This document shows, piece by piece, positions 32,854-40,470 of a stretch of 58,405 nucleotides of DNA. Numbering within the stretch: the first letter of the stretch is position 1; every line of letters begins with the position of its first letter. This DNA comes from a virus: positions 1-58,405 of the IMG/VR virus record IMGVR_UViG_3300025704_000030; one strand, written 5' to 3'. The notes beneath the pieces were generated by a model, which did not search any database, was not told where the DNA came from, and saw only the letters and a program-made list of their open reading frames with translations. The position numbers and the translations under genes were made by a program.

Positions 32854-33083
32854 GTTTTTCCTTGTAATTTTAGATTTAAAACAAAGTTCTCTACTAACAG
32901 TTTAACAATGATTGCAGCATCTGTCAAGTGATTTCTGTCCATTTCGAGAACATGAGCAGCCATCATTGTTATTGCCTGTTCTTCTGAAATGTTTAGTTCT
33001 TTCCAGTCTATCGGATCAGTGATATTAACTTCTTTTGCAAGGTCTATTAATAGCCTTAGCTCATTGTTAGTCGGTTCCATCAT
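32850..33083 (-). CDS. Small helical protein of unknown function
   Basis: 77 residues, all helical, with the segment DWKELNISEEQAITMMAAHV and a very hydrophobic C-terminal helix (VKLLVENFVLNLKL). It overlaps both neighbours by 4 bases, so it belongs to the clpP operon. Nothing further is recognised. Confidence 0.75.
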   Translation of the reverse strand: MMEPTNNELRLLIDLAKEVNITDPIDWKELNISEEQAITMMAAHVLEMDRNHLTDAAIIVKLLVENFVLNLKLQGKT

Positions 33084-33691
33084 AATAATTTTAAATTCCT
33101 TCTATCGATAGGGTTACTGAGTTTAGAACAAGGTATACTAATACTAATTCTTTTTTCAAAAGGATCTGCGGCTTGATATGTGTTACTTGGAATAAACAAC
33201 ATGTCTCCAGGTCTTAGTATAGTATCAATAACAACACTTCCTGTTGGTCCCAGCTTATCGTACACCTTCCAAGCAGTTTCTCCCGACACTTGAAGTATAA
33301 AATTATCTTCAGTAACACAGTGTATCGGATGACTGTTAGATTTTCCGAGACTACAATGTACATGCATATCAGCTGTTACATTCATGATGTCTTCGATTTT
33401 TTTACATACTGCGTGAGTAGCAATACTGTGTACACTGAAATTTTCTAAAACAAGTGTATGACCTTGTTTGACATAATCCATTACTTGTTGCTTATCTGGT
33501 ATAGCTTTGTCAAACCAGAAGCTGTTCGAATATTTTAAAGGTATCCTAGTAGCTAGTGTCTTATGTATAATACTCGGATTATATTGCCAAGGATTATTAA
33601 TACAAAACTCGATGTCTTTCCAGTTTACTAATAGATTAGCATCATCTATATAGTCACGTAGCAAAAGAGGTGTATTATCAAGTATTTCCAT
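33080..33691 (-). CDS. JmjC/cupin-fold protein, iron ligands apparently lost
   Basis: 203 residues with the cupin/JmjC-like core NFILQVSGETAWKVYD and ILRPGDMLFIPSNTYQ. In the active family the first ligand pair is HxD just before this core and a later His follows IPxGxxH. Here the matching places read HCV (residues 124-126) and SNTYQ, so the usual Fe(II) ligands are not conserved. It may be a pseudo-enzyme or use other residues. It is the first gene of the operon that runs to clpP and BI-1. Confidence 0.65.
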   Translation of the reverse strand: MEILDNTPLLLRDYIDDANLLVNWKDIEFCINNPWQYNPSIIHKTLATRIPLKYSNSFWFDKAIPDKQQVMDYVKQGHTLVLENFSVHSIATHAVCKKIEDIMNVTADMHVHCSLGKSNSHPIHCVTEDNFILQVSGETAWKVYDKLGPTGSVVIDTILRPGDMLFIPSNTYQAADPFEKRISISIPCSKLSNPIDRRNLKLL

Positions 33692-33720
33692 TATTCCTCA
33701 CAGTATTAATTTACTCTACA

Positions 33721-33749
33721 AGTATACTATCATTATGATTCAATGTCAA
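33721..33749 (-). promoter_or_regulatory. Early sigma70-like promoter of the clpP operon
   Basis: Perfect TTGACA at 33749-33744, 17-base spacer, TATACT at 33726-33721. Confidence 0.85.
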
Positions 33750-33756
33750 CTATTAA

Positions 33757-33816
33757 TGTTTCGTTACACGAAACAACTCTAAGACTAATCGTCTTATCGT
33801 AATATACTTCGTATAT
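33757..33816. other. Three consecutive perfect hairpins
   Basis: TGTTTCG-5-CGAAACA (33757-33775), AAGAC-5-GTCTT (33781-33795) and ATATAC-3-GTATAT (33802-33816) follow each other upstream of the promoter at 33721. No T-run is attached on the minus strand; they may mark the end of the upstream RNA or bind a regulator. Confidence 0.55.
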
Positions 33817-33870
33817 GAATAATATCTTAATAATTATTTTATTTCATGTAGATCATTTCAGTCAGACGGA

Positions 33871-34193
33871 ACCTGCTAAGGTCCCATCCAATCTTTGACA
33901 TACTTCATGTGAGTCGTATCCAGCCAAGACATTTGGAAGCAGGTGTTTTGTTGCATCTCCAAGGACTCTAGTCTTTTCCTTACCTGCACTGACATAGCTT
34001 GCGCTACCTATAACCTCGTTCCTAGTGTTATAGTGTTTAGGAGATGTTTGCTTTCGCAAAGGGGTGAACACGCCACACCACCGGCGACGAGCATTACCTC
34101 GGCTGGTTCTTGACGAATCGAGCGACCTCGATCAAACGGAGTTCTGATTTGCCTGTGAGATGTGCCTTAGCGTAAGTAATTATGCTGTTGTGT
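33871..34193 (-). ncRNA. Candidate structured ncRNA (~320 nt) in a 500-bp gene-free gap
   Basis: No convincing gene covers 33692-34200. This part is richer in G+C than its surroundings and folds into many local helices: TTTGC-GAAA-GCAAA and TAGC-GCAA-GCTA (both GNRA tetraloops), TATAAC/GTTATA, ATCGAG-GTCG-CTCGAT, GCAGGT/ACCTGC with AAGGA/TCCTT inside, and GGGACC/GGTTCC. A TATAAT box at 34205-34200 could start it. A GTG-started 69-codon frame (34071-33862) and a 35-codon frame without a proper start also exist; I judge RNA more likely but not certain. Confidence 0.45.
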
Positions 34194-34200
34194 GCCTGAA

Positions 34201-34587
34201 TTATATTGTAGTTAAACTCGTTACCAAGTTCATTGCGACTGCTGTGCCGCTGATTGAACTACCGATCATGATAGCTCTATCGCTCCATACCATTCCTACA
34301 TATACCCAACAGGCACTTGCAATAAGATATGCTATTTGTCCGTACTGAATATAACCAGCACTGATAAGAAATACACCAGCAACAGCTAGTACAGTTGCAA
34401 ACCATTTTACATACCAGTCTGGTGTTCCAGTTGGCGTAGTAGGTGTTAGATCCTCTACTTCTGTTTGTAGTTCGGCTAGTTCTTGTTTAAGACGTTTGCG
34501 TTCTTTACTCAGTTCCATAGCGAGCTTCGTAGCTCTGCTATTAGTACTTTCTTCGTGGTATTCGTCTTTTGTTAATTCTTCAGCCAT
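34201..34587 (-). CDS. Coiled-coil membrane protein
   Basis: 128 residues from the ATG at 34587. Residues about 15-45 form a charged coiled coil (KERKRLKQELAELQTEVEDL), a Pro/Thr linker follows, then three hydrophobic segments (FATVLAVAGVFLISAGYIQY, QIAYLIASACWVYVGMVW, and a shorter last one). It starts two bases after its upstream neighbour stops. Function unknown; an inner-membrane anchor is likely. Confidence 0.75.
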   Translation of the reverse strand: MAEELTKDEYHEESTNSRATKLAMELSKERKRLKQELAELQTEVEDLTPTTPTGTPDWYVKWFATVLAVAGVFLISAGYIQYGQIAYLIASACWVYVGMVWSDRAIMIGSSISGTAVAMNLVTSLTTI

Positions 34588-34589
34588 AC

Positions 34590-35246
34590 TTAATCCCACA
34601 AATTTTCGTAATATTTGCCAAACAGTCTAAAACCGTTGCTCATACGTTCTTGGTGTTTTTTTCTACCTTCGTCGTCTGTCCATTCAAAACGTCCGCCTAA
34701 GATTCTGCCATCTTCACTTTCAATATACGGACCGTAATAATCTTCTTCCCAATGGTCGCGATTCTTTTGTTCGAACGCCCAGATCATTTCGTCCATTACC
34801 CAATCCCAACGTTCAAAGAACTTAGGATCTACATCGCCACCTTTTGCATACTTGTTCTGTTGCGCCTTAGTAGCACGTAGTTCTTTTGGTACATCTTCCA
34901 TGTCAACAAACGGAGCACCATGCTTGGTAGCTTTTAACTGTACAAGCATGGGCAAGATAATAGGAGCAAGGGTATGATCCATACTCCAAGTATCCCAGCG
35001 GTCTATACGTACCTTTACTTTCTGTGTACGTCTATCAAACCATATCCAGTTAAACACATTGTACACGCTTTGTATAGCGTCCTCGAGTCCTTCTAAGAAC
35101 GCTTCTTTAAACGGCTGATGCTTGCCCGGGCCTAAACCTTTAGTACCGTACTCCGGCCAGTCCACATAACCATACTTTTTATTCATATGGTTGCTGTGTA
35201 TGTTGCAGATTAATCTACTTGGATAGCTGCCTATCTTGACTTTCAT
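34590..35246 (-). CDS. Unknown 218-aa phage protein
   Basis: 218 residues, tryptophan-rich, with conserved-looking blocks VFNWIWFDRRTQKVKVRIDR, ERWDWVMDEMIWAFEQKN and a C-terminal GRKKHQERMSNGFRLFGKYY. Proteins of this look occur in marine myoviruses, to my knowledge without a known function. It overlaps the zinc-ribbon gene upstream by 4 bases. Confidence 0.78.
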   Translation of the reverse strand: MKVKIGSYPSRLICNIHSNHMNKKYGYVDWPEYGTKGLGPGKHQPFKEAFLEGLEDAIQSVYNVFNWIWFDRRTQKVKVRIDRWDTWSMDHTLAPIILPMLVQLKATKHGAPFVDMEDVPKELRATKAQQNKYAKGGDVDPKFFERWDWVMDEMIWAFEQKNRDHWEEDYYGPYIESEDGRILGGRFEWTDDEGRKKHQERMSNGFRLFGKYYENLWD

Positions 35247-35407
35247 TTTTTATTCCTCGTAGTACACTTGCCGCTCATACACATAGGGCAGTAGTGTTTG
35301 CGATCCTCATGCTCAGTTCCATATGCTATTATGACACTACATCCGTCGCAGAGCAAGGCTCCTCTGCCACCATTAAACTTGACTTGTGCAACTTTATATT
35401 TGCTCAT
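35243..35407 (-). CDS. 54-aa zinc-ribbon protein
   Basis: ATG at 35407; the stop overlaps the next ATG as ATGA. CDGC at residues 20-23 and CPMC at 40-43 form a zinc ribbon, and the C-terminus is basic (SGKCTTRNKK). It overlaps the 63-residue gene upstream by 14 bases. A nucleic-acid or protein-contact role is likely but unproven. Confidence 0.72.
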   Translation of the reverse strand: MSKYKVAQVKFNGGRGALLCDGCSVIIAYGTEHEDRKHYCPMCMSGKCTTRNKK

Positions 35408-35585
35408 AATAATCTACCACCATTACATTTTCTGGTTTGTCAGGAAGTTGGAATGTTTTTGCAAACTCCATTGCTTCGTGTGCGTCTTCAAACAGTTCGG
35501 GTTGTATATCCCAACAATTTTCTGTTTGTTTAGTAATATAAATCCAATCGTCTTTACCGTCAAGACAAACCATCACTGCGTACAC
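35394..35585 (-). CDS. Small protein of unknown function
   Basis: 63 residues with a beta-alpha-beta look: YAVMVCLDGKDDWIYITK, then a helix (ELFEDAHEAMEFAKTFQL) and a final strand ENVMVVDYY. The pattern resembles a small antirestriction or ferredoxin-like fold, but no family can be named. It overlaps both neighbours. Confidence 0.7.
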   Translation of the reverse strand: MYAVMVCLDGKDDWIYITKQTENCWDIQPELFEDAHEAMEFAKTFQLPDKPENVMVVDYYEQI

Positions 35586-35832
35586 GCTTTTTCTCCTCGT
35601 AATTGTGCATCAACATACTTAACTCATCTACCTTGTTTCCTGTTTCTAATACTTCAGGACATTTAGTTGCTAGTAAGTCTAAATCGTAGTTACCTGGATA
35701 GTGACGCAAACAGTAGTATGCTTGCTGGCGTACTTCTTTAGGAACACGAGGAGTTTTCTTTGGATCCATTAGATCTTTTAAGAACTCTTCTGTTCGCTTT
35801 ACAGCATTGTAGCGTTCGTATGGTAATGTCAT
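35560..35832 (-). CDS. Conserved-type phage protein, 90 aa
   Basis: 90 residues, helical. It begins LPYERYNAVKRTEEFLKDLM and contains PKEVRQQAYYCLRHYPGNYD, a sequence type that recurs in T4-like cyanophages and relatives without a known role. It overlaps the 48-residue membrane gene by 4 bases. Confidence 0.75.
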   Translation of the reverse strand: MTLPYERYNAVKRTEEFLKDLMDPKKTPRVPKEVRQQAYYCLRHYPGNYDLDLLATKCPEVLETGNKVDELSMLMHNYEEKKRVRSDGLS

Positions 35833-35975
35833 TTTAAATTAATCCATAGTCCAATCTGTGCAAATGCATAGCCTATCCAAATCATACCGTTAGGGATAGA
35901 ACCCTTGTACCATTGCATCAATCCAACTGTGACGTAACCAATGCCTGTGGTTGCTACAATTATTTTTTCAATCAT
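35829..35975 (-). CDS. 48-aa membrane protein
   Basis: ATG at 35975, ATGA overlaps at both ends. Two short hydrophobic stretches (IIVATTGIGYVTVGLMQWY, GMIWIGYAFAQIGLWI) separated by KGSIPN: a hairpin-like membrane miniprotein. Function unknown. Confidence 0.7.
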   Translation of the reverse strand: MIEKIIVATTGIGYVTVGLMQWYKGSIPNGMIWIGYAFAQIGLWINLK

Positions 35976-36352
35976 GATAGTCCAGTAATAAGTTGATAGT
36001 TGTCCCATGCCTTTTGTTGTGCAGGAGTATGTTCTTCTGTTGGCACTACACAGTCTAACCAGTAGTAGCGCATACGAGCAGGATGAGCGCCGAACTGACG
36101 TGGCTGATGTAGTTTACCAGTCTTATGCAAGCTGATCAAAATATCACGCATTGCAGCTTCATAGTCTTCTAGGCCCGCCCATTCGGGATGACTGAGTCCA
36201 CCATACAAGTAACCCTCCCAGATACCATTCCAGTGTTTGTCATTGTTTGGATCAATATCTGTGCGAGCAACAATGACTAGCACATCTTCAATGTCTACCT
36301 TTCCCTCAAGTATATCTCGCATACAGCGACTTAAACTTAATCCAACTTTCAT
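35972..36352 (-). CDS. Unknown 126-aa phage protein
   Basis: 126 residues. Landmarks are DIEDVLVIVARTDIDPN near residue 20-36, a central EGYLYGGLSHPEW and PARMRYYWLDCVVP near the end. Looks like a single globular domain; no family recognised. It overlaps its neighbours by 4 bases on each side and is cotranscribed. Confidence 0.75.
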   Translation of the reverse strand: MKVGLSLSRCMRDILEGKVDIEDVLVIVARTDIDPNNDKHWNGIWEGYLYGGLSHPEWAGLEDYEAAMRDILISLHKTGKLHQPRQFGAHPARMRYYWLDCVVPTEEHTPAQQKAWDNYQLITGLS

Positions 36353-36813
36353 AAGTCATCAATTCCTAATTTAGTAATTTTGTCAATAAACACTTTGAGT
36401 GTGCGATTGTCATCTTGTAGCATGTAACGTACACGCTCATCGTCTTTCAAATATTTTACAAGAGCTCGTCCACTATCATCAATAACTTCAAAACGATTTA
36501 CGCCACGCATTGCTTGATAGTCTTCACCATCGCCGATAGCATTGTGCAGTGCCATAAAGCCACAGTCCATACCACGTGCGTACATACCCGGATCAAATCC
36601 AAATACATTGTACATCACATAACGATAACTGCCGCGATCTTTTAGCTCACCTTGATGTAGGCGTTTGCACACAGCGTAGAAAGCATCTTCACGCTCTGTT
36701 TCGCTTAGACTGTTCCACCAAGCGTCATTGTCGGCTTCGTACTGTTTGCGATGCTTTTCCATCTCTTGTCCAATGTCGCTTAGTTTTTGCAGAGCAGCTT
36801 CACGTTCGTTCAT
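36349..36813 (-). CDS. Unknown 154-aa protein, first gene of its operon
   Basis: I choose the ATG at 36813 with a GAGG site rather than the one at 36831, which sits 7 bases after the -10 box. Helical N-terminus (REAALQKLSDIGQEMEKHRK), a middle with YRYVMYNVFGFDPGMYARGM and a C-terminus with DERVRYMLQDDNRTLKVFID. No family recognised. A strong promoter directly upstream starts the 35.2-36.8 kb operon. Confidence 0.75.
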   Translation of the reverse strand: MNEREAALQKLSDIGQEMEKHRKQYEADNDAWWNSLSETEREDAFYAVCKRLHQGELKDRGSYRYVMYNVFGFDPGMYARGMDCGFMALHNAIGDGEDYQAMRGVNRFEVIDDSGRALVKYLKDDERVRYMLQDDNRTLKVFIDKITKLGIDDL

Positions 36814-36837
36814 CTTAACCTCTTTTGTCATACTACT

Positions 36838-36866
36838 AGTATAATTTCAAAAGGTTAAGTTGTCAA
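36838..36866 (-). promoter_or_regulatory. Early sigma70-like promoter
   Basis: Perfect TTGACA at 36866-36861, 17-base spacer, TATACT at 36843-36838. The -35 box touches the stop region of the upstream gene. Confidence 0.85.
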
Positions 36867-37097
36867 CTATTGATTAACGTAATCTGGAAATTGTTTTGCA
36901 AAATCAACGGCATGCTCATCTAATTCAAAGTGAAAAGTATGTTCATACACATTTGTATAAGAACTAAAACTCCACTGATGCCGTTCGCAATTGCGGCGAC
37001 ACCATTCCTTGCCGCGAGTATCTAAGTCGCTGTGAAGCCGGACACTATGTCCAGGCTTCCAGCTATTCTTGTAGTCAAATTGTTCTTGAGGGGTCAT
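36867..37097 (-). CDS. Small protein of unknown function
   Basis: 76 residues, histidine- and aromatic-rich (RHQWSFSSYTNVYEHTFHFE) with an N-terminal KNSWKPGHSVRLHSDLD. Alternating strands suggest a small beta domain. It starts one base after its neighbour stops. No family recognised. Confidence 0.72.
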   Translation of the reverse strand: MTPQEQFDYKNSWKPGHSVRLHSDLDTRGKEWCRRNCERHQWSFSSYTNVYEHTFHFELDEHAVDFAKQFPDYVNQ

Positions 37098-37098
37098 A

Positions 37099-37302
37099 TT
37101 AAATTACCGTGTGTTCGTTAGAGTTTGGGTTGATTCCAAACTTTTGTACACATAGGTCAACTACTGCATCTGGGATAACGGTATCCATTACAGTATTAGG
37201 AACCCAAATTCCTTTGAGATTTCCGTCTTTTCCGACGATTAGTCCATAGTCTGTTTCTGATAGTGATTGTTTAAATTCTAGTTCTATATTTGAATGACTC
37301 AT
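37099..37302 (-). CDS. Small protein of unknown function
   Basis: 67 residues: DYGLIVGKDGNLKGIWVPN followed by TVIPDAVVDLCVQKFGINPN. The first part looks like two strands, the second a helix. A short AT-rich leader precedes it. No family recognised. Confidence 0.7.
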   Translation of the reverse strand: MSHSNIELEFKQSLSETDYGLIVGKDGNLKGIWVPNTVMDTVIPDAVVDLCVQKFGINPNSNEHTVI

Positions 37303-37324
37303 AATATTCTCCTAAGTTGTAAAG

Positions 37325-37759
37325 TCAGCTTACTTCGGTATACTCGTGTTCTACAAATTTACCGTCTTGGATCTTAAATACGTCTACTTTACCACTACTA
37401 CGGACGTAGGAGCGGCCACCGTCAATCATCTTGCCTTCAATTACTTTGTAATCATGTCGATGCTGACTGTAATAGTATTTACCATCAGCATCTTCTATCA
37501 TTCCAAATTCAAAATTTTCTATTTGATCTGCATTAGTAATCATAATAGATGCATTGTCTGAAAAGGGATTCTGATACAATGCAAAGTAGCGATTACCAAA
37601 CTGCGGATGCGGAGTAGCACGATAGAATACATCAGCTGCAAATTCAGCATGTTGTTGAATTGCTGTAGTACAAACGTACTTAACTTCTACACCGTCTTTT
37701 TCACTATAAATCTTTTCTACTTCTGCTGTGTTAAACAGCGGCTCGTGCTGTATATTCAT
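37325..37759 (-). CDS. Paralog A of a two-copy phage family
   Basis: 144 residues. The core (YFALYQNPFSDNASIMITNA, then YYSQHRHDYKVIEGKMIDGG, then KIQDGKFVEHEY) aligns with that of the 153-residue protein at 38355, so the two are paralogs. No known family comes to mind. It overlaps the 3' end of tilS by 29 bases. Confidence 0.75.
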   Translation of the reverse strand: MNIQHEPLFNTAEVEKIYSEKDGVEVKYVCTTAIQQHAEFAADVFYRATPHPQFGNRYFALYQNPFSDNASIMITNADQIENFEFGMIEDADGKYYYSQHRHDYKVIEGKMIDGGRSYVRSSGKVDVFKIQDGKFVEHEYTEVS

Positions 37760-38345
37760 CTTCTTTTACCTTTTTAGCGATAGTTTTGTGAATACCTGGG
37801 TTAACTTTTAGTACATGAGGCATCATTTCGTGTCTAATGTAGTTACGAGTATAACACGTATCTCGGTTGCTGTCATCCTCTTTATATTCTACATTCTTTA
37901 AATCTGCCCAAAGTTCAAAATCTCTTTTGCGTGTGAGACGGAACGGACGGATCACGTTCTTGTTGCGGTACGGAATGATTTTACCTGTGCCGTGCATACT
38001 GCTCCAAACCCAAGTTTCTACACAGTCGTCTAAATGATGTCCTGTTACAACTGTACCGTTGATGCTGTGAAAGAACTTGTAGCGTTCATTACGCCAGTAT
38101 TCTTCTTGGCTTTCGTCGTCACGCTTTGCTCTACCAATTTGTCCATACATAAAGCCGCAGTCATATTTCTTTACTTGTACACTTACATGATTGAGTGCTT
38201 CGCGGCTAGTGACTGTACCATGGTCAAAGAACACAACAGTTACATCGTGGTTGTTAGACAGGAAGTCAAGTGCTGCCATTGAGTCTACGCCGCCTGAGCA
38301 GGCAACGAAAACTTCGCGAGGCAACTTGCCTTGTAGTTTTAACAT
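37731..38345 (-). CDS. tilS: TilS-like tRNA-Ile lysidine synthetase, catalytic domain only
   Basis: 204 residues. The PP-loop SGGVDS is at 17-22, followed by FFDHGTVTSREALNHV, TGHHLDDCVETWVW near 101-114 and EDDSNRDTCYTRNYIRHEMMP near 155-175; the last is the hallmark that separates TilS from other PP-loop ATPases. Bacterial TilS is about 430 residues; this one lacks the C-terminal substrate-binding domains. TilS converts C34 of the CAU anticodon to lysidine so that the tRNA reads AUA as Ile. A CAT tRNA is encoded at 25585. Confidence 0.87.
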   Translation of the reverse strand: MLKLQGKLPREVFVACSGGVDSMAALDFLSNNHDVTVVFFDHGTVTSREALNHVSVQVKKYDCGFMYGQIGRAKRDDESQEEYWRNERYKFFHSINGTVVTGHHLDDCVETWVWSSMHGTGKIIPYRNKNVIRPFRLTRKRDFELWADLKNVEYKEDDSNRDTCYTRNYIRHEMMPHVLKVNPGIHKTIAKKVKEDEYTARAAV

Positions 38346-38354
38346 TTTTACCTC

Positions 38355-38816
38355 TTATTCAGAGTCTAGTTCAAATGTGTATAATTGGCCGTCTTTGATT
38401 TTTAATAGCATTTTTGTTCCATTAGTTTGCGTCATCTTACGACCACCTTGGACCCAAATGCTATCATCCGGAGATCGTCTATAATCGTCTTTGTGCTTAC
38501 TCCAAATAACGTCACCGTTATCAGCACGAGCACCTTCCCATTCTAGACCTTCTGCAAATTCATCACACGGCTTAATTACCCACTTAGTATTAAATGGATC
38601 TTGGTAGATAGCAACATAGTGGCCACCTTCTTTTTGTAATTGCTCTGAGTGTAATATAATGCAAGGATATTCAGTCCAAGCTAGCGCACCGCTCGATGGA
38701 ACTTTTGCAAACGGCATATTTATTTCAGCAACAAATTTTGCATTACGTCCTTCACACGCAATGTTAAGTGCTTGTCTAGAGTACTTCTGATAATCTACTG
38801 TATTAATAATTGCCAT
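38355..38816 (-). CDS. Paralog B of a two-copy phage family
   Basis: 153 residues. YVAIYQDPFNTKWVIKP, GDVIWSKHKDDYRRSPD and WVQGGRK then KIKDGQLYTFEL match paralog A at 37325 in order and spacing. Its late promoter suggests the copies are expressed at different times. Function unknown. Confidence 0.75.
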   Translation of the reverse strand: MAIINTVDYQKYSRQALNIACEGRNAKFVAEINMPFAKVPSSGALAWTEYPCIILHSEQLQKEGGHYVAIYQDPFNTKWVIKPCDEFAEGLEWEGARADNGDVIWSKHKDDYRRSPDDSIWVQGGRKMTQTNGTKMLLKIKDGQLYTFELDSE

Positions 38817-38832
38817 TTCTATCTCCTATACA

Positions 38833-38841
38833 CTATTTATA
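38833..38841 (-). promoter_or_regulatory. T4-type late promoter
   Basis: The minus strand reads TATAAATAG, 17-25 bases before the ATG at 38816. Confidence 0.65.
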
Positions 38842-39571
38842 CATTCGTCCAAACATGAGCTAAGTAACCTTTTCCGTTAGTATCGCCGCCGTTGTTTTCA
38901 ACTTCAACGCCATTGTACTCGATTGACGTTACAGTGTCTTCACCGTTCAAATATTCTGTTGTATAAACTTTAAGTTTCTTAGGATCAAACTCACCTACAG
39001 TTTCGAAGATACCTTCAAAGAAGCATCCTTTTTCGCTTGAGTATAACTGTGCAATAGCTTCGCAATCTGGCTCGTCGTCTGCACAACCCATTTCAGTTAG
39101 TTCAATCTCGTAGTTGTTAGCTTCCATAATATTGTCAAGATATTCTTGTAGTGGTTCGCGATCTACAACATCTTCATCGCCTACAATATCTGCACCATAC
39201 TCACTGCTTTCAACTTCAGTTACAGTGAGATATGCACTTCCCCATTCGACTCCCATTGAGTGTTCAAACTCTGTGTGCGATTCATACCAAGGACGCTTGT
39301 ACATGTCATCGTCTGGATCGTTTAGAAACTGTGCTTCTACAGGAACTTCATCAAGTTCGTCGAAGTCGCAATCTTCTACATCGTCTGCAATCATATATTC
39401 GACTAGATCGTTGTCGCCATGCTCTTCTGTATGTGCGCTCCAAAAGTCAAGTGCAGCTTTTGAAATACCCATGTATGCACTTTCACCACCGTAGCCACTT
39501 AGCATGATACGATAGTAGCGTGGACCTTTGAGTGTTTCTACTAGTTCTGTTTTTTCTTCAGTCGTTGCCAT
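38837..39571 (-). CDS. Acidic protein of unknown function
   Basis: I choose the ATG at 39571 (244 residues, AAGG upstream); the longer frame only overlaps the neighbour. Very acidic (DVEDCDFDELDEVPVEAQF) with strands such as YRIMLSGYGGESAYMG and YAVxx-type repeats. Many Asp/Glu suggest a protein-interaction or DNA-mimic type surface, which is a guess. Confidence 0.72.
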   Translation of the reverse strand: MATTEEKTELVETLKGPRYYRIMLSGYGGESAYMGISKAALDFWSAHTEEHGDNDLVEYMIADDVEDCDFDELDEVPVEAQFLNDPDDDMYKRPWYESHTEFEHSMGVEWGSAYLTVTEVESSEYGADIVGDEDVVDREPLQEYLDNIMEANNYEIELTEMGCADDEPDCEAIAQLYSSEKGCFFEGIFETVGEFDPKKLKVYTTEYLNGEDTVTSIEYNGVEVENNGGDTNGKGYLAHVWTNV

Positions 39572-39575
39572 TGTT

Positions 39576-40406
39576 TTATACCTTATATAGTTTGACATAA
39601 TTAAGACGTGTTTCGTCTGCACTAAACAGTTTGTTTTTAGTATGCGATTTTACTTTAGCTTTAATGCGCTTGCGACTACCTACAGTATGTTCATATTTGT
39701 TCATAAAGCTAACAAGATTGCCATCTGTAGTAACACAGGTATAGTTGTAGCTTTCCCACTGACTGCTGTAACGCTTGTCAAGGACTTCAACTACAGTTTC
39801 TACTTTTTCGCCTACAGGTTCAATGTGCTTACTGTTACGGTACTCAACACGGATAGTTTTCTTTAGTCCGCTTTCGTGTTGATCGCGAGCAATAAACTCT
39901 GGAGCATAAGCAACACGACCCATACCCATAACCTTGACTTCGTCTTGTGACAGCTCTTTGACCATATCTGCTTTGAAGCCGTCAAGCTCACCTAAGCCAA
40001 GCATAACATATCGACGCATCCACTTGAGTGCTTCTTGCACACTAGCATAGTCTTCTTCAGTAGGTTCAAACATTTCAAAGTCTGAAGGAAGATACGGAGC
40101 GTCAGTAAGTTGTAGTTTCTTAGTCCAGTAGTAACGCACAAGACTCTTGTTATCAAACTGTGTCTTATTGTTACCTTCTGAAAAGCGACGAGTGTCTTTG
40201 GTGTAGGTATTATTGTTAATACGATATGCCGCATATGCAACAGCAAGTGCGTCTGTGAGTGCTACAGTCTTAGGAGGAAGTGGTTTGCGAGCAATTGGAG
40301 TGTTATCTTCGTGTGCAAGCTCGTATGCAAGTTCCATGCGTTTGAACTCACGCTTGTCCATGCTGCCCCAATCAAGTGTGCTTGGATCTGGAAGTGTATT
40401 ACCCAT
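39576..40406 (-). CDS. Unknown 276-aa phage protein
   Basis: 276 residues: an N-terminal helical region rich in charged residues (DKREFKRMELAYELAHEDNT), a region with ALAVAYAAYRINNNTYTKDT, and a beta-rich C-terminal part (SQWESYNYTCVTTDGNLVSF, then KRIKAKVKSHTKN). No family can be named. It has its own early promoter and is transcribed with the 244-residue gene. Confidence 0.75.
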   Translation of the reverse strand: MGNTLPDPSTLDWGSMDKREFKRMELAYELAHEDNTPIARKPLPPKTVALTDALAVAYAAYRINNNTYTKDTRRFSEGNNKTQFDNKSLVRYYWTKKLQLTDAPYLPSDFEMFEPTEEDYASVQEALKWMRRYVMLGLGELDGFKADMVKELSQDEVKVMGMGRVAYAPEFIARDQHESGLKKTIRVEYRNSKHIEPVGEKVETVVEVLDKRYSSQWESYNYTCVTTDGNLVSFMNKYEHTVGSRKRIKAKVKSHTKNKLFSADETRLNYVKLYKV

Positions 40407-40442
40407 GCTGTGTGCCTCTGTGTTTGCCTATTTAATATAACT

Positions 40443-40470
40443 ATTATAGCATCTATACACTAGATGTCAA
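40443..40470 (-). promoter_or_regulatory. Early promoter with internal inverted repeat
   Basis: TTGACA at 40470-40465, 16-base spacer, TATAAT at 40448-40443. The region from -35 to -10 holds CATCTA-5-TAGATG, an operator-like inverted repeat. The promoter lies at the 3' end of the methyltransferase gene. Confidence 0.8.

Noticed and set aside
33862-34071. GTG-started 69-codon frame as a protein gene
   Set aside because: No ribosome site, weak start, and the DNA is packed with hairpins; kept only as an alternative to the ncRNA call.
33871-34193. RNase P RNA, tmRNA or group I intron
   Set aside because: GCGCAAGC and CAGGTAAGG recall RNase P, but the conserved GAGGAAAGTCC and ACAGA elements are absent; there is no tmRNA tRNA-like end and no clear P7 core.
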